The notes: generated by a model not told the origin, from the sequence alone. Shown: positions 1 to 8,795, counted from the stretch's first letter. The stretch is 64,000 bases of DNA from Nitrospirota bacterium (GCA_021825365.1 JAKAHR010000008.1:1-64000), one strand, 5' to 3'. Numbers and translations are program-made.

Positions 1-126
1 ACTATATAGAGGTCTTCTACAACCGGGTCAGGCGTCACAGCTATCTGGGGCAGCTGAGCCCCTATGAGTACGAAAATCAGGCTGCCTGTGGTAGCTTATA
101 ACTGTCTACCGAATGGGGGGAACTCC
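1..126 (+). mobile_element. Right end of an IS3-family insertion sequence (partial, cut by window start)
   Basis: The first 101 bases encode the C-terminal tail of an IS3-type transposase. Just after its stop lies TGTCTACCGAATGGGGGGAA followed by CTCCA. Read on the other strand this begins TGGAGTTCCCCCCATTCGG, the TG-start, C-run terminal inverted repeat typical of this family, so the element probably ends at 126. The left end is outside the window, so completeness and target duplication cannot be judged. No second copy is visible in the window. Confidence 0.75.
3..101 (+). CDS. IS3-family transposase OrfB, C-terminal fragment (partial)
   Basis: An open frame runs in from the window edge and reads YIEVFYNRVRRHSYLGQLSP before ending at TAA 99-101. 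The FYN-x-x-RRHS-x-LG-x-x-SP-x-x-YE signature is the conserved C-terminal end of the DDE integrase domain in IS3-family OrfB transposases, which catalyse strand transfer of the element. Only about 32 residues are present, so neither the DDE triad nor activity can be assessed. The stop codon directly precedes the putative terminal inverted repeat, as expected for an intact right end. Confidence 0.8.
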   Translation, partial: YIEVFYNRVRRHSYLGQLSPYEYENQAACGSL

Positions 127-147
127 AGTGCTTTCTTTGTCATCATG

Positions 148-453
148 TCAGTCGCTCCAGTGATTTACAAAACTGATGACTCTTGCATAATTATTTCCAT
201 CAGGATCTTCAAAAGGGGCAAAGAGAACTTTAGCACCCGACCTCAATTCAATTCTTATTCGGAACAGTTCTCGTGAATCGACACTATACAGATTGCCGTC
301 ACCCAGGGATCTTATTTTGCCCATACTTGATGCAGCATCAAATGCCACTACAGTACCTTCTTCCTTTTGATAAAGGTCGTCCCAGACATCTTCCCGCTCT
401 TGTGCGGATAGCGCAATTACCGGTGGTTCTTTATTGTCCTTTCTTCTTGTCAT
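148..453 (-). CDS. Small cold-shock-domain-like protein (divergent, hypothetical)
   Basis: A protein of about 101 residues from an ATG at 453; a TTG start at 495 would add 14 residues. The C-terminal half contains GTVVAFDAASSMGKIRSL, then DGNLYSVDSRELF, then SGAKVLFAPFEDP. That order (GxVxxFD...GxI...DG...L...G..V.F) resembles the five-strand OB fold of cold shock proteins, but the RNP1 aromatic residues are not conserved. A nucleic-acid binding role is therefore only a guess. It sits between an IS3 end and a tRNA gene, with no visible operon partner. Shine-Dalgarno support is weak for either start. Confidence 0.45.
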   Translation of the reverse strand: MTRRKDNKEPPVIALSAQEREDVWDDLYQKEEGTVVAFDAASSMGKIRSLGDGNLYSVDSRELFRIRIELRSGAKVLFAPFEDPDGNNYARVISFVNHWSD

Positions 454-525
454 TTCCGATAGGGTTGTAATGGGTTTGAACGCACTGTCCTGCAACTGTC
501 CTGTTATGTGTCCTGTTGAACGAGC

Positions 526-559
526 AGAGGCTGTCGCGGGCCTAGCCCTGACAGCCTCT
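526..559. terminator. Strong stem-loop between tRNA-fMet and the small CSD-like gene
   Basis: AGAGGCTGTC (526-535) pairs perfectly with GACAGCCTCT (550-559), with an inner GGGC/GCCC stem and a CTA loop. On the plus strand it is followed by AATATATTGTTTTT. On the minus strand it lies just downstream of the tRNA gene and could mark the tRNA transcript end, although no U-run follows on that strand. Confidence 0.5.
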
Positions 560-587
560 AATATATTGTTTTTAAAGCATTATTTTC

Positions 588-664
<77 letters not shown>

Positions 665-714
665 GCAGGTATGTAAGATAACCGATCCGTCCTCCTGTTG
701 TCAAACGCCCCCTC

Positions 715-1167
715 CTATTTTACGTCCTTCCGGGCCTTGATCGTGTCGAGGTATTTCACGAACTCCTCAGGGTCGACCTTGTCCACAAAGCAGAGCTTCT
801 TGCCGCCGGGGTCCTTGATGATGTTCGCCTGGGAATCGAGGAAAAGGAGCAGGCAGTCATTCTTGAAGTCATACCGGCTGCCCAGTTCCTCCTCCTCCTT
901 GTTCAGCTTCCTGGTGAGGTCCACCCGGATGGGCACGAAGTCGGCCATGAGCTTCCCGGAGACAACGGGGTCGTTGTAGACCTTCTCCTGGAGGAACTCG
1001 CAGCGGGGGCAGCCCTTGCCGAAGAAGAAATCCACGATCATCGGCTTCTTCTCCGCCCGCGCCTTCTCCATGCCCTCCTTCAGTGAAAACCACTTCATGT
1101 CAGCCGTGCAGACAGCTGCCGGAATCATCAGTCCGAGTATCAGTATGAGTGCGCTCAGTCTTTTCAT
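715..1167 (-). CDS. Exported thioredoxin-fold protein with a CPRC motif
   Basis: From the ATG at 1167 (preceded by GGGAGG at a suitable distance) the product is about 150 residues. It starts with a signal peptide, MKRLSALILILGLMIPAAVC, and continues as a thioredoxin-like domain. The segment KKPMIVDFFFGKGCPRC resembles the DUF255/thioredoxin-7 type of periplasmic thiol proteins: a beta strand ending in FF, then a C-x-x-C pair at the start of a helix. The usual W before the first Cys is replaced by GKG. A role in periplasmic disulfide reduction or cytochrome maturation is possible, but no partner genes lie nearby. It is transcribed towards the tRNA gene. Confidence 0.7.
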   Translation of the reverse strand: MKRLSALILILGLMIPAAVCTADMKWFSLKEGMEKARAEKKPMIVDFFFGKGCPRCEFLQEKVYNDPVVSGKLMADFVPIRVDLTRKLNKEEEELGSRYDFKNDCLLLFLDSQANIIKDPGGKKLCFVDKVDPEEFVKYLDTIKARKDVK

Positions 1168-1270
1168 CATAACCTCCCGGGCCGCTCTTCGGGTCTGCGG
1201 CCACATTTTATCTTATCACAATGACCGCCGTCCCGCACCCGGGGCGTCGCCGTTTGTTTTACAATGAACA

Positions 1271-3502
1271 ATGCAGATCGAAGAGTTTATCGAGGCCCTG
1301 GGGAATGAACGCGAATTTCAGCTGCAGGTCTCGGGGCATGAATATATAGAGCCCCGGCAGGCGAGGCATCTGCCGCTCGATATCGACGATCGGATCAGGG
1401 CGAGCCTCGGCGACCGGGGGATACACGACTTCTACCGCCATCAGGCCGAGGCGATCCAGGGCATCAGAGACGGCAGGCATGTTCTGCTCATGACCCCCAC
1501 GGCGAGCGGCAAAAGCCTCGTCTATAACATACCTGTGCTGGAGTCGGTCCTCGCCGACGGACTGACAAACGCCCTGTACCTGTACCCGCTCAAGGGGCTC
1601 GAACAGGACCAGTTGCGGAACCTCTCGGAGCTGGCCGCGTCTCTCGGCCTGCAGAATACCGGCCAGGTCTATGACGGCGACACCCCTCCCGCTCAGCGGA
1701 AGAAGATCCGCGAGGCGCTCCCGAATGTCGTCTTCACCAACCCCGACATGCTCCACCTCGGCCTCCTGCCCTTTCACCGCAAGTGGGGCGATTTTTTCAG
1801 AAATCTGCGGTTCGTGGTCATCGACGAGATCCACAGCTACCGGGGCGTCTTCGGTTCGCACGTCAGCCAGGTGCTGGGGAGACTGCGGAGGCTGTGCGAT
1901 TACTACGGCTCTTCTCCGCGGTTTATCGCAGCCTCAGCCACTATCGCCAACCCGGAGGCGCTTGCCGAGGGGCTCACCGGCCTCCCCTTTTCCGTGATAC
2001 AGGAGAGCGGCGCCCCGTCTTCCGGCAGGCATTTTTTCTTCGTCAACCCGATCGAGAGTCCCTACACGGTCGCCACGCGCCTCTTCGTCCGGTGCATGCA
2101 GTCCGGCATCCGCACCATCCTCTTTACCAAGGCCCGCAAGATTACGGAACTCATCTATTCCTGGGCGCTGGATTATGTCCCCGACCTCGCCGACAAGATC
2201 AGCCCGTACCGGGCCGGATTCCTCCCCCAGGAACGCCGTGAGATCGAGGCGAGGCTCTTCAGCGGAGAGCTGCTCGGCGTCATCTCGACGAGCGCACTTG
2301 AGCTCGGCGTGGACATCGGGGGGCTCGACTGCTGCATCCTCTGCGGATATCCGGGGTCTGTATCGAGCACCTGGCAGCGCGCAGGGAGGGTCGGCAGGCA
2401 GGGGCGTGAATCCCTCGTCGTGCTCGTCGCGATCGAAGACGCCCTTGATCACTACTTTGTCCGGCATCCAGCCGCATTCTTCAAGAAGAATCATGAGGCA
2501 GCCGTCGTCGACCCCGGGAACAGCAACATCCTGAAGCAGCACCTGGTCTGCGCTGCAGCGGAACTCCCGCTCCGGCGGGACGACGGGGTATATGCCTTTG
2601 ACACGGTCGAGCCGCTCATTAACGAACTGACAGACGCAAAAGCCCTGCTCAAGGGAAAACGGGCAGAGGTGTGGTCACCTGCAAACCGGCGGCCCCACCG
2701 GGACGTCAGCATCAGGGCGATCGGCGAGCGGTTTTCGCTCGTGAACGAATCCGGAAAGACGATCGGCGAGCTGAGCGGCAGCAGGGTCTACCGCGAGGCC
2801 TTTCCGGGCGCGATCTATCTGCACCGGGGACGGCAATACCAGGTCGCGGAACTCGATCTGCTCAGGAGGAAGGCGGTCTGCAGACAGACGAGGGCAGACT
2901 ACTATACGCAGCCCCTCAGCGCCGACTCCACGGAGATCATCGGGGAGAAGGAGCAGAGGGATTTCGGGCCGGTCCGGTTCAGCTGGGGCAGACTGAGGAT
3001 AACGCAGAGGGTAACCGGATATGACAAGAAGAGGACCTTCGACAGGAAGAAGATATCGACCCATAGCCTCGACCTCCCCGAGCATATCTTCGAGACAGAA
3101 GGGGTCTGGACCGTTATCAGCAGAAGGACAGAAGAGGAGATAGGCAACCGGGGGTTCGACCTCGGCGGCACCATCCATGCGGTGGAACACGCTGCCATCG
3201 CCTGCATGCCTCTCTTTTCCCTCTGCGACCGGGGGGACATCGGCGGGCTGAGCCACACGCAGTTCCCTGCCTTCGGCCTGCCTGCCATCTTCATCTACGA
3301 CGGCCATGAGGGCGGTGTGGGCCTTGCGCGGAGGGCACTGGACATCGTGCCGGAGTGGATCGGGACAACCCTGAACATCCTGCGTGACTGCCCCTGCGAA
3401 GGCGGATGCCCGTCGTGCGTCCAGGACCCGCACTGCGGAAACCGCAATGAACCGCTGGACAAGAAGGGGGCGATGTTCCTGCTGGGCACATGGCTGGGGT
3501 GA
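1271..3502 (+). CDS. MrfA/YprA-type DEAD/DEAH-box DNA helicase with DUF1998 zinc domain
   Basis: 743 residues, a superfamily 2 helicase. Motif I is TPTASGKSLVYNIP, motif II is DEIHSYRG, motif III is SATIANP, the second RecA lobe has STSALELGVDIGGLD, and motif VI is QRAGRVGRQG. The C-terminus carries the DUF1998 cysteine cluster CPCEGGCPSC followed by QDPHCGN, which in B. subtilis MrfA binds zinc. MrfA-type helicases act in mitomycin C and bulky-lesion repair with the nuclease MrfB. No MrfB-like gene is visible beside it. A TACAAT hexamer lies 5 bases before the ATG and no Shine-Dalgarno is seen. Confidence 0.9.
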   Translation: MQIEEFIEALGNEREFQLQVSGHEYIEPRQARHLPLDIDDRIRASLGDRGIHDFYRHQAEAIQGIRDGRHVLLMTPTASGKSLVYNIPVLESVLADGLTNALYLYPLKGLEQDQLRNLSELAASLGLQNTGQVYDGDTPPAQRKKIREALPNVVFTNPDMLHLGLLPFHRKWGDFFRNLRFVVIDEIHSYRGVFGSHVSQVLGRLRRLCDYYGSSPRFIAASATIANPEALAEGLTGLPFSVIQESGAPSSGRHFFFVNPIESPYTVATRLFVRCMQSGIRTILFTKARKITELIYSWALDYVPDLADKISPYRAGFLPQERREIEARLFSGELLGVISTSALELGVDIGGLDCCILCGYPGSVSSTWQRAGRVGRQGRESLVVLVAIEDALDHYFVRHPAAFFKKNHEAAVVDPGNSNILKQHLVCAAAELPLRRDDGVYAFDTVEPLINELTDAKALLKGKRAEVWSPANRRPHRDVSIRAIGERFSLVNESGKTIGELSGSRVYREAFPGAIYLHRGRQYQVAELDLLRRKAVCRQTRADYYTQPLSADSTEIIGEKEQRDFGPVRFSWGRLRITQRVTGYDKKRTFDRKKISTHSLDLPEHIFETEGVWTVISRRTEEEIGNRGFDLGGTIHAVEHAAIACMPLFSLCDRGDIGGLSHTQFPAFGLPAIFIYDGHEGGVGLARRALDIVPEWIGTTLNILRDCPCEGGCPSCVQDPHCGNRNEPLDKKGAMFLLGTWLG

Positions 3503-3550
3503 CGGCGCTTCAGTGGGTTTTCAGAGCTTCCGGAGCGCGGAGGCACGGCC

Positions 3551-4090
3551 TCAGGATTTATGCCCCGCCTTATACTCGGTCTTGTACTGCTCCCGATCCT
3601 GCGTAAGGTCTTCGAGGTCCTGCCAGTCCCGCACCCAGTCTTCGACCTGATACACGGAGAAGGTGCCGTCAGGGTTGCTCCCGATAAACCTCTTCAGCCC
3701 GGCATTGATGATCATCTTCTTGCACAGGAGGCAGGGGTATGCCTTGGTCGGGGTGAGGCCATCCTCGTCCTTTCTGGAGGTGTGCATATACATGTCGCCG
3801 TTGAGCAGCGAGACACCGGAACGCGCGGCGTTGATGATGGCGTTCATCTCCGCATGCACGGACCTGCAAATCTCGTAGCCCCTGCCGGACTCGATGTTGT
3901 TCCGCCGCCGGATACAGAAGCCGAGGTCAATGCAATCCTTCGTCTTCCGCGGAGAACCTGTGTACCCGGTCGAGATGATCTGATCGTCCTTCACGATCAG
4001 ACAGCCGAAGGCGACGACGCGGCAGTTGCTCTTTTCCGCGACCGCCCGTGCGATGTTCAGATAATACGAATCCTTGTCGATCTTCTTCAT
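3551..4090 (-). CDS. dCMP deaminase-family protein (ComEB-like)
   Basis: 179 residues. The zinc deaminase signature is intact: HAEMNAIINA supplies the His ligand and catalytic Glu, and PCLLCKKMII supplies the two Cys ligands. Further N-terminal cysteines (the DCIDLGFCIRR segment) fit the dCMP deaminase/ComEB subgroup, which converts dCMP to dUMP for thymidylate synthesis. The length is close to the family norm. A TATAAT hexamer at 4138-4133 (minus) lies about 40 bases upstream of the ATG and is the likely -10 element. The gene is downstream of, and co-directional with, the glycosyltransferase at 4141-5064. Confidence 0.85.
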   Translation of the reverse strand: MKKIDKDSYYLNIARAVAEKSNCRVVAFGCLIVKDDQIISTGYTGSPRKTKDCIDLGFCIRRRNNIESGRGYEICRSVHAEMNAIINAARSGVSLLNGDMYMHTSRKDEDGLTPTKAYPCLLCKKMIINAGLKRFIGSNPDGTFSVYQVEDWVRDWQDLEDLTQDREQYKTEYKAGHKS

Positions 4091-4132
4091 GATTGTTCCC
4101 GTTGCGCCGGCCCGAACCTGCCGGCATGTTTC

Positions 4133-4138
4133 ATTATA
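4133..4138 (-). promoter_or_regulatory. Putative -10 element for the dCMP deaminase gene
   Basis: TATAAT on the minus strand, immediately beyond the stop codon of the upstream gene and about 42 bases before the deaminase ATG. No good -35 match is visible 17 bases away. Confidence 0.4.
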
Positions 4139-4140
4139 AA

Positions 4141-5064
4141 TCAGCTCCCCTGCTTTTCTCTACGCCACCACGCCCGGTGCATGCTCATGATGCCGGCCAG
4201 ACGGCGCGGCAACATGCGGTGGTTCTTCCCCAGCACATATCCCGCATACTTCATCGCATTCCTCCAGAGGAAGACGGGCATCAGCAGGAACCTGCCCTTG
4301 TCCGCAAGGAAACGGGCCTCGGCCCTCAGGTACCGCATGCCTTCACCTTCCGCCCTGCCGAAACTCTCCGCCAGCCATGCTTCGGTCGCATGAAAGACGC
4401 CGATATCGAAATACCGCCTGAATTCCCCGAGGGCCGTGTAATCGTGCGAGTGGTAGACAGCCGCTTCCGCGGCGTAAGCGATGCTGTATCCCTTCAGCAG
4501 GAGACGACCGGCTGCGCAGACATCCTCGCCCATGATCACCCGCTCGTCAAAACCCCCGATCTCATCGAGCGCGTCCCTGCGGTACGCCCCGAAGGAATTC
4601 GAGAAGAAGGGTGTCCTGATCCCAAAACGCTCCCTGTCGGCCAGCGTCACGATGCGCGACTTCTCCGGATAGTTGAAAAGCCGGACGTGCGCTCCGAAGG
4701 GTCCGCAGCCAAGCTGCGGGAGCTGCCTTCCGAAGACGGCCGCGATATCCCTGTTGCCCAGGCAGGCGGTAAGTCGTGTGATCGCATGGTCATCAGCAGG
4801 AACGGCGTCCTGGGTAAGATATACGATCACATCCCCCGCAGCAGCCTTCCAGCCGAGGTTCCTCGCGGACCCATGCCCAAATCCTCCCTGTCCGACGCCC
4901 TTGACCGCAGCGTCGAAGGAAGAGGCGATACGGGCGGTATCATCGGTCGAAAAAGAGTCCACGACGATGATCTCGCACGGGACGGTCTGCCGCCGGACCG
5001 CCTTCAACAGTCCCGGGAGGGTCTGACCGGCATTATGGGTCGGGATTATAACACTTATCTTCAT
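4141..5064 (-). CDS. Glycosyltransferase family 2 (rhamnosyltransferase-like)
   Basis: 307 residues beginning MKISVIIPTHNAGQTLPGLL, the nucleotide-binding start of GT-A GT2 enzymes. IIVVDSFSTDDTARIA and the region around VYLTQDAVPADD supply the acidic metal-binding motif. The later GEDVCAAGRLLLKG and AVYHSHDYT segments match the WbbL/rhamnosyltransferase subgroup, where the ED motif is the catalytic base region. It likely transfers a sugar to a growing surface glycan at the cytoplasmic face. It stands alone rather than in the main glycan operon. A minus-strand TATAAT at 5096-5091 lies 26 bases before the ATG. Confidence 0.85.
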   Translation of the reverse strand: MKISVIIPTHNAGQTLPGLLKAVRRQTVPCEIIVVDSFSTDDTARIASSFDAAVKGVGQGGFGHGSARNLGWKAAAGDVIVYLTQDAVPADDHAITRLTACLGNRDIAAVFGRQLPQLGCGPFGAHVRLFNYPEKSRIVTLADRERFGIRTPFFSNSFGAYRRDALDEIGGFDERVIMGEDVCAAGRLLLKGYSIAYAAEAAVYHSHDYTALGEFRRYFDIGVFHATEAWLAESFGRAEGEGMRYLRAEARFLADKGRFLLMPVFLWRNAMKYAGYVLGKNHRMLPRRLAGIMSMHRAWWRREKQGS

Positions 5065-5090
5065 ACGAGGAACCGCACGGGTCGTTCCGT

Positions 5091-5096
5091 ATTATA
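5091..5096 (-). promoter_or_regulatory. Putative -10 element for the GT2 gene at 4141-5064
   Basis: TATAAT on the minus strand, 26 bases upstream of the ATG. It lies back to back with the gspE promoter about 60 bases away, so this is a divergent promoter region. No clear -35 hexamer was found. Confidence 0.45.
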
Positions 5097-5155
5097 CAGC
5101 ACGGGGGCGGTGTTCCGGCTGAAGCCCGAGGGCTATAAAGCGCCACTTCCTGTGT

Positions 5156-5161
5156 TATAAT
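5156..5161 (+). promoter_or_regulatory. Putative -10 element of the T2SS operon, very close to the gspE ATG
   Basis: TTATAAT ends only 8 bases before the ATG at 5170. With a normal start-site distance the transcript would begin essentially at the start codon, giving a leaderless or nearly leaderless mRNA. No Shine-Dalgarno sequence precedes the ATG, which fits. No convincing -35 hexamer is visible. Confidence 0.45.
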
Positions 5162-5169
5162 GAAAAACC

Positions 5170-6711
5170 ATGGATTCGCCGACAGTTTCGACACATCGGG
5201 CGCCACTCATCGACATCGCCGACCTTCCCAAAGTCCCCCTGGTCCTCGACGGCATTTCTTCACGGTTTATCAGGGAGCGGCTTGTCGTTCCGCTTGAACT
5301 GAAGAACAATGTCCTCAAGATAGTCGTGGCATCTCCCGACGACCGTTCAACGCTGGATGCCCTTGCGGTCGCCACCGGGGCCGAGATCGTCGTGTACACG
5401 GCATCAGAGAAAGACATCAGCGACTATATCAGCCGCTTCTTCGGCCAGGAGTCCCAGAACATCAACAAGATCGTCGAAGACATGGGCGAGCGCGGCCCCG
5501 ACCTGATCAGGGACGAGGAGGAAGACGTCGGCCACCTCAAGGACCTCGCCTCGGAGGCGCCGATCATCAGGCTTGTCAACCTCATCCTGACGCGTGCGGT
5601 CGAGAGCAGGGCGAGCGATATCCATATCGAGCCCTTCGAGGACGAGCTTAAGGTGCGGTACCGCATCGACGGCGTGCTCCACGAGACGGAATCCACCCCC
5701 AAGCGGCTGCAGGCAGCAATCGTTTCACGCCTCAAGATCATGGCAAAGCTGAACATCGCGGAGCGCCGCCTGCCGCAGGACGGACGTATAAAACTGAAGG
5801 TGGGGCAACGCGAAGTCGACCTCAGGGTCTCGACAATACCGGTGCTCCACGGCGAGAGCGTCGTGATGAGGATCCTGCACAAGGAAGGCATCGTGATCGA
5901 CCTGGAGAAGCTGGGTTTCCCTCCGGCCACGCTCTCGAAATTCAACCAGCTCATCACCAAGCCCAACGGGATCATCCTGGTGACAGGGCCGACCGGCAGC
6001 GGCAAGACCACCACCCTGTATGGAGCCCTCGACAAGATCAACTCGCCCGACCGCAAGATCATCACGGTCGAAGACCCTGTGGAGTACCAGCTCAAGGGCG
6101 TCAACCAGATCCAGGTGAAGCCCCAGATAGGCCTCAACTTCGCCAGTACGCTCCGGCATATCGTCAGGCAGGACCCTGACATCATCATGATCGGAGAGAT
6201 CCGCGACCTTGAGACAGCGGAGATCGCGATCCAGTCAGCGCTCACCGGCCACCTTGTCTTTTCTACCTTGCATACCAATGATGCGCCGAGTGCCATTACC
6301 CGGCTCCTGGACATGGGGGTGGAGAACTTCCTCCTCTCCTCCACGGTCCGGGGCATACTCGCCCAGCGGCTCGTCCGCGTCATCTGTCCTTCCTGCAAGG
6401 CCCCTGACCCCTCTGCCGCGGACAGGGAGGAGCTGTCGAGACTCGGCTTCACCGGCAACGAGGTCCTCTACCGCGGGTCGGGATGCGACCACTGCGCCCA
6501 CACCGGCTTTTTCGGGAGGCTCGGCATATACGAACTGCTCACCATAGACGATACGATCCGCAGTCTCATCCTGAAGAGTGCCGACGCCAACCAGCTGCGG
6601 GAGGCGGGCCGGCAGAGCGGCATGAAGACCCTGCTTGAAGACGGAACCGACAAGATACGGGAAGGGCTCACGACCCTGAGCGAAGTGCTCCGGGTCACCC
6701 AGGAGGTGTAG
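5170..6711 (+). CDS. gspE: Type II secretion ATPase GspE
   Basis: 513 residues. The N-terminal half (about 1-130) is the GspE N-domain, and the C-terminal half is the secretion ATPase. Walker A is GPTGSGKTTTLYGAL, the Asp box contains ITVEDPVEYQLKGVNQIQV, Walker B is DPDIIMIGEIRD, and the His box is TGHLVFSTLHTNDA. A tetracysteine zinc motif (CPSC, then CDHC about 30 residues on) is present, typical of GspE/PilB. It hydrolyses ATP at the cytoplasmic face to drive pseudopilus assembly. It is first in the operon and its stop abuts gspF directly. Confidence 0.95.
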   Translation: MDSPTVSTHRAPLIDIADLPKVPLVLDGISSRFIRERLVVPLELKNNVLKIVVASPDDRSTLDALAVATGAEIVVYTASEKDISDYISRFFGQESQNINKIVEDMGERGPDLIRDEEEDVGHLKDLASEAPIIRLVNLILTRAVESRASDIHIEPFEDELKVRYRIDGVLHETESTPKRLQAAIVSRLKIMAKLNIAERRLPQDGRIKLKVGQREVDLRVSTIPVLHGESVVMRILHKEGIVIDLEKLGFPPATLSKFNQLITKPNGIILVTGPTGSGKTTTLYGALDKINSPDRKIITVEDPVEYQLKGVNQIQVKPQIGLNFASTLRHIVRQDPDIIMIGEIRDLETAEIAIQSALTGHLVFSTLHTNDAPSAITRLLDMGVENFLLSSTVRGILAQRLVRVICPSCKAPDPSAADREELSRLGFTGNEVLYRGSGCDHCAHTGFFGRLGIYELLTIDDTIRSLILKSADANQLREAGRQSGMKTLLEDGTDKIREGLTTLSEVLRVTQEV

Positions 6712-7905
6712 GTGGCCATCTATTCGTACCGGGCCACAACCGTGGACGGCTCAATCGTCGAAGGAGTGATCGAGGCGACGGATGAAAAGTCCGCGGCGGA
6801 TCGCCTCAGGAACTCCGGCGTCATTCCCCTCAAGATAATCCCTCCCCGGGAAGGCGTTACGCGGAGGTTCTCCCTCCGGTCGTCGCAGGGAGAACTCCTC
6901 ACCTTCACCGCGGAACTCTCGGCGCTGCTGGGCGCCGGACTCCCCCTTGACCGCAGCCTCAACATCCTCTCGTCCATATCCGAGAGCAGCGAGATGAGGC
7001 AGATGATCAAGGAGGTGCTGAAGTCCATCCGGGAGGGCAGTTCGTTTTCCGACGCACTGCTGAAACACCCGAAGGTCTTCCCGAGACTGTACGTCAACAT
7101 GATAAGGGCGGGTGAGGCAGGGGGCGTCCTCGACGTAGTGCTCGACAAGCTGAACGAGTTCCTCGAGTCAGCGCAGGAACTGAAGGAGCAGGTCGTCTCG
7201 GCGATGATCTACCCGGTCATCCTGCTGGCAACGGGTGCCCTTTCGATCGCGGTGCTCCTCATATATGTACTGCCCAAGTTCTCCGCCATTTTTTCGGAGA
7301 TGGGAACCGCCCTGCCCTTCAGCACGCAGCTGATCATCGGCTTCAGCGCAGGACTCAAGGCATACTGGTGGATCGCCGTCCTTGCGGCCCTGGCCGGGTG
7401 GAAGATCTTCCGGAATTTCGTGAAGACCGACGAGGGGAAATATCGCTGGGACGCCTTCAAACTCAGGCTCATGGGAGACGTCATCAGGAAGATCGAGACC
7501 GCCCGCTTCACCCGGACACTCGGGACCCTCCTCAAGAGCGGCGTTCCGCTGCTGCAGGCGCTCCATAACGCAAAAGACGTCATCAGCAACCAGGTGATTG
7601 CCTCGGCCATCGACGCCGTCTCCAAGGGCGCGAAGGAGGGCCAGGGCATCGCCGTCCCCCTGTCGAACGCCGGCGTCTTCCCTCCGCTGGCCCTCTCGAT
7701 GATCAAGGTGGGAGAAGAGACGGGGCAGCTCGATACCATGCTCCTGAAGGTGGCTGCGACCTATGAGAAGAGCCTGAAGACGGCGATCAAGCGGTTTGTG
7801 GGTTTCCTGGAGCCGGCGCTCATCCTCGGCATGGGACTGGTCATCGCGTTTATCGTGATGTCGATGCTCATGGCAATATTCAGCATAACGAACCTGCCCT
7901 TTTAG
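6712..7905 (+). CDS. gspF: Type II secretion inner-membrane platform protein GspF
   Basis: 397 residues from a GTG directly after the gspE stop, preceded by GGAGGTGTAG. Two T2SF domains are visible. The first holds TAELSALLGAGLPLDRSL and the second TRTLGTLLKSGVPLLQAL, both duplicated PilC/GspF signatures. Membrane segments lie around residues 165-190, 215-235 and 365-390 (LEPALILGMGLVIAFIVMSM). It forms the polytopic platform on which GspE acts and pseudopilins assemble. The length matches the family. It is separated from gspH by 3 bases. Confidence 0.95.
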   Translation: MAIYSYRATTVDGSIVEGVIEATDEKSAADRLRNSGVIPLKIIPPREGVTRRFSLRSSQGELLTFTAELSALLGAGLPLDRSLNILSSISESSEMRQMIKEVLKSIREGSSFSDALLKHPKVFPRLYVNMIRAGEAGGVLDVVLDKLNEFLESAQELKEQVVSAMIYPVILLATGALSIAVLLIYVLPKFSAIFSEMGTALPFSTQLIIGFSAGLKAYWWIAVLAALAGWKIFRNFVKTDEGKYRWDAFKLRLMGDVIRKIETARFTRTLGTLLKSGVPLLQALHNAKDVISNQVIASAIDAVSKGAKEGQGIAVPLSNAGVFPPLALSMIKVGEETGQLDTMLLKVAATYEKSLKTAIKRFVGFLEPALILGMGLVIAFIVMSMLMAIFSITNLPF

Positions 7906-7908
7906 CAG

Positions 7909-8406
7909 ATGGCCGGCGGACACATCATCCCGAAAATGACCTGGCCGACTGCAATCAACGCGGGCACGCCGGCGCGTAACGAGAGGGGGTTTACCCTTCT
8001 TGAACTCATCGTCGTCATGGTCCTCATGCTCCTTTTTCTTTCGCTTTCGGCCGCCATGTTTGCAAACACCCTGCCCTCAAGCACCTTCAGCGCCACGGTG
8101 CGTGAGATGGCCACGGCGATGCGGCTTGCCCGTTCCCTCGCCCAGCTGAAAGGCACGAGTCAGGTCCTTGTCATTGACCTTGACAACCATACCTTCGGCA
8201 TCGAGAAACGAGGGGAAAAAGCACTGCCCGAGACGGTCCGGGTCAAGGTGATAGACCCCATCGCCGGCGAGATCACTACCGGCAGATACCAGATCATATT
8301 CCCCTCGACAGGGGGTGCCGAGGGGGGGACGGTCGTCCTTTCAAACAAGAACAGGACAGCGCAGATTTCGGCCGACCCGGTGGTAGGTTCGGTCGTGATA
8401 AAATGA
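7909..8406 (+). CDS. gspH: Type II secretion minor pseudopilin, GspH-like
   Basis: 165 residues. A prepilin motif, RGFTLLELIVVMVLMLLFLS, follows a long leader of about 26 residues, so the processing site is Gly-Phe with Glu at +5. The body, with repeated strands (SQVLVIDLDNHTF, TGRYQIIFPSTGG), fits the GspH/FimT fold rather than the compact GspG fold. It sits where gspG-gspH normally lie, yet only this one pseudopilin is found before gspI. If the call is wrong it would have to stand in for GspG. The stop overlaps the gspI start by four bases (ATGA). Confidence 0.8.
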   Translation: MAGGHIIPKMTWPTAINAGTPARNERGFTLLELIVVMVLMLLFLSLSAAMFANTLPSSTFSATVREMATAMRLARSLAQLKGTSQVLVIDLDNHTFGIEKRGEKALPETVRVKVIDPIAGEITTGRYQIIFPSTGGAEGGTVVLSNKNRTAQISADPVVGSVVIK

Positions 8407-8795
8407 CGCGGCAGCCCGGCCAGCGGGGCTTCACGCTCCTCGAGATACTCGTCGCCCTGGCGATCATGGCAATGGCCGTGGTCGTCGTGCTCCAGCTCTT
8501 TTCCGCCAATATCCAGGGCCTGACAGCGTCGGACGATTACGTCAATGCGGTCATCCGTGCAGAGGCAAAGATGAGGGAGATACTGGATAACAGCGACCTC
8601 GCGCAGCGCTCCTGGAGCGAGGTGAGCAATGACGGCTACCGCATCGACGCATCCGTCAGCCCCGCTGCCGTGGACAGGACGGAGAATCTTCCGGTGCAAC
8701 TCCTCCAGATCAACCTGACCGTGCACTGGACAAAGGGTGTCAGGGAGCGGACCCTGACGCTCAGGACGATGAAGATGGTAGTCAAAAAGGTATGA
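8403..8795 (+). CDS. gspI: Type II secretion minor pseudopilin GspI
   Basis: 130 residues with a short leader and the prepilin sequence RGFTLLEILVALAIMAMAVV. This is the typical GspI form, with a short body and an N-terminal helix rich in Ala/Val. GspI, GspJ and GspK form the tip complex of the pseudopilus. The start overlaps gspH by four bases and the stop overlaps gspJ by four bases, showing translational coupling. Confidence 0.88.
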   Translation: MTRQPGQRGFTLLEILVALAIMAMAVVVVLQLFSANIQGLTASDDYVNAVIRAEAKMREILDNSDLAQRSWSEVSNDGYRIDASVSPAAVDRTENLPVQLLQINLTVHWTKGVRERTLTLRTMKMVVKKV

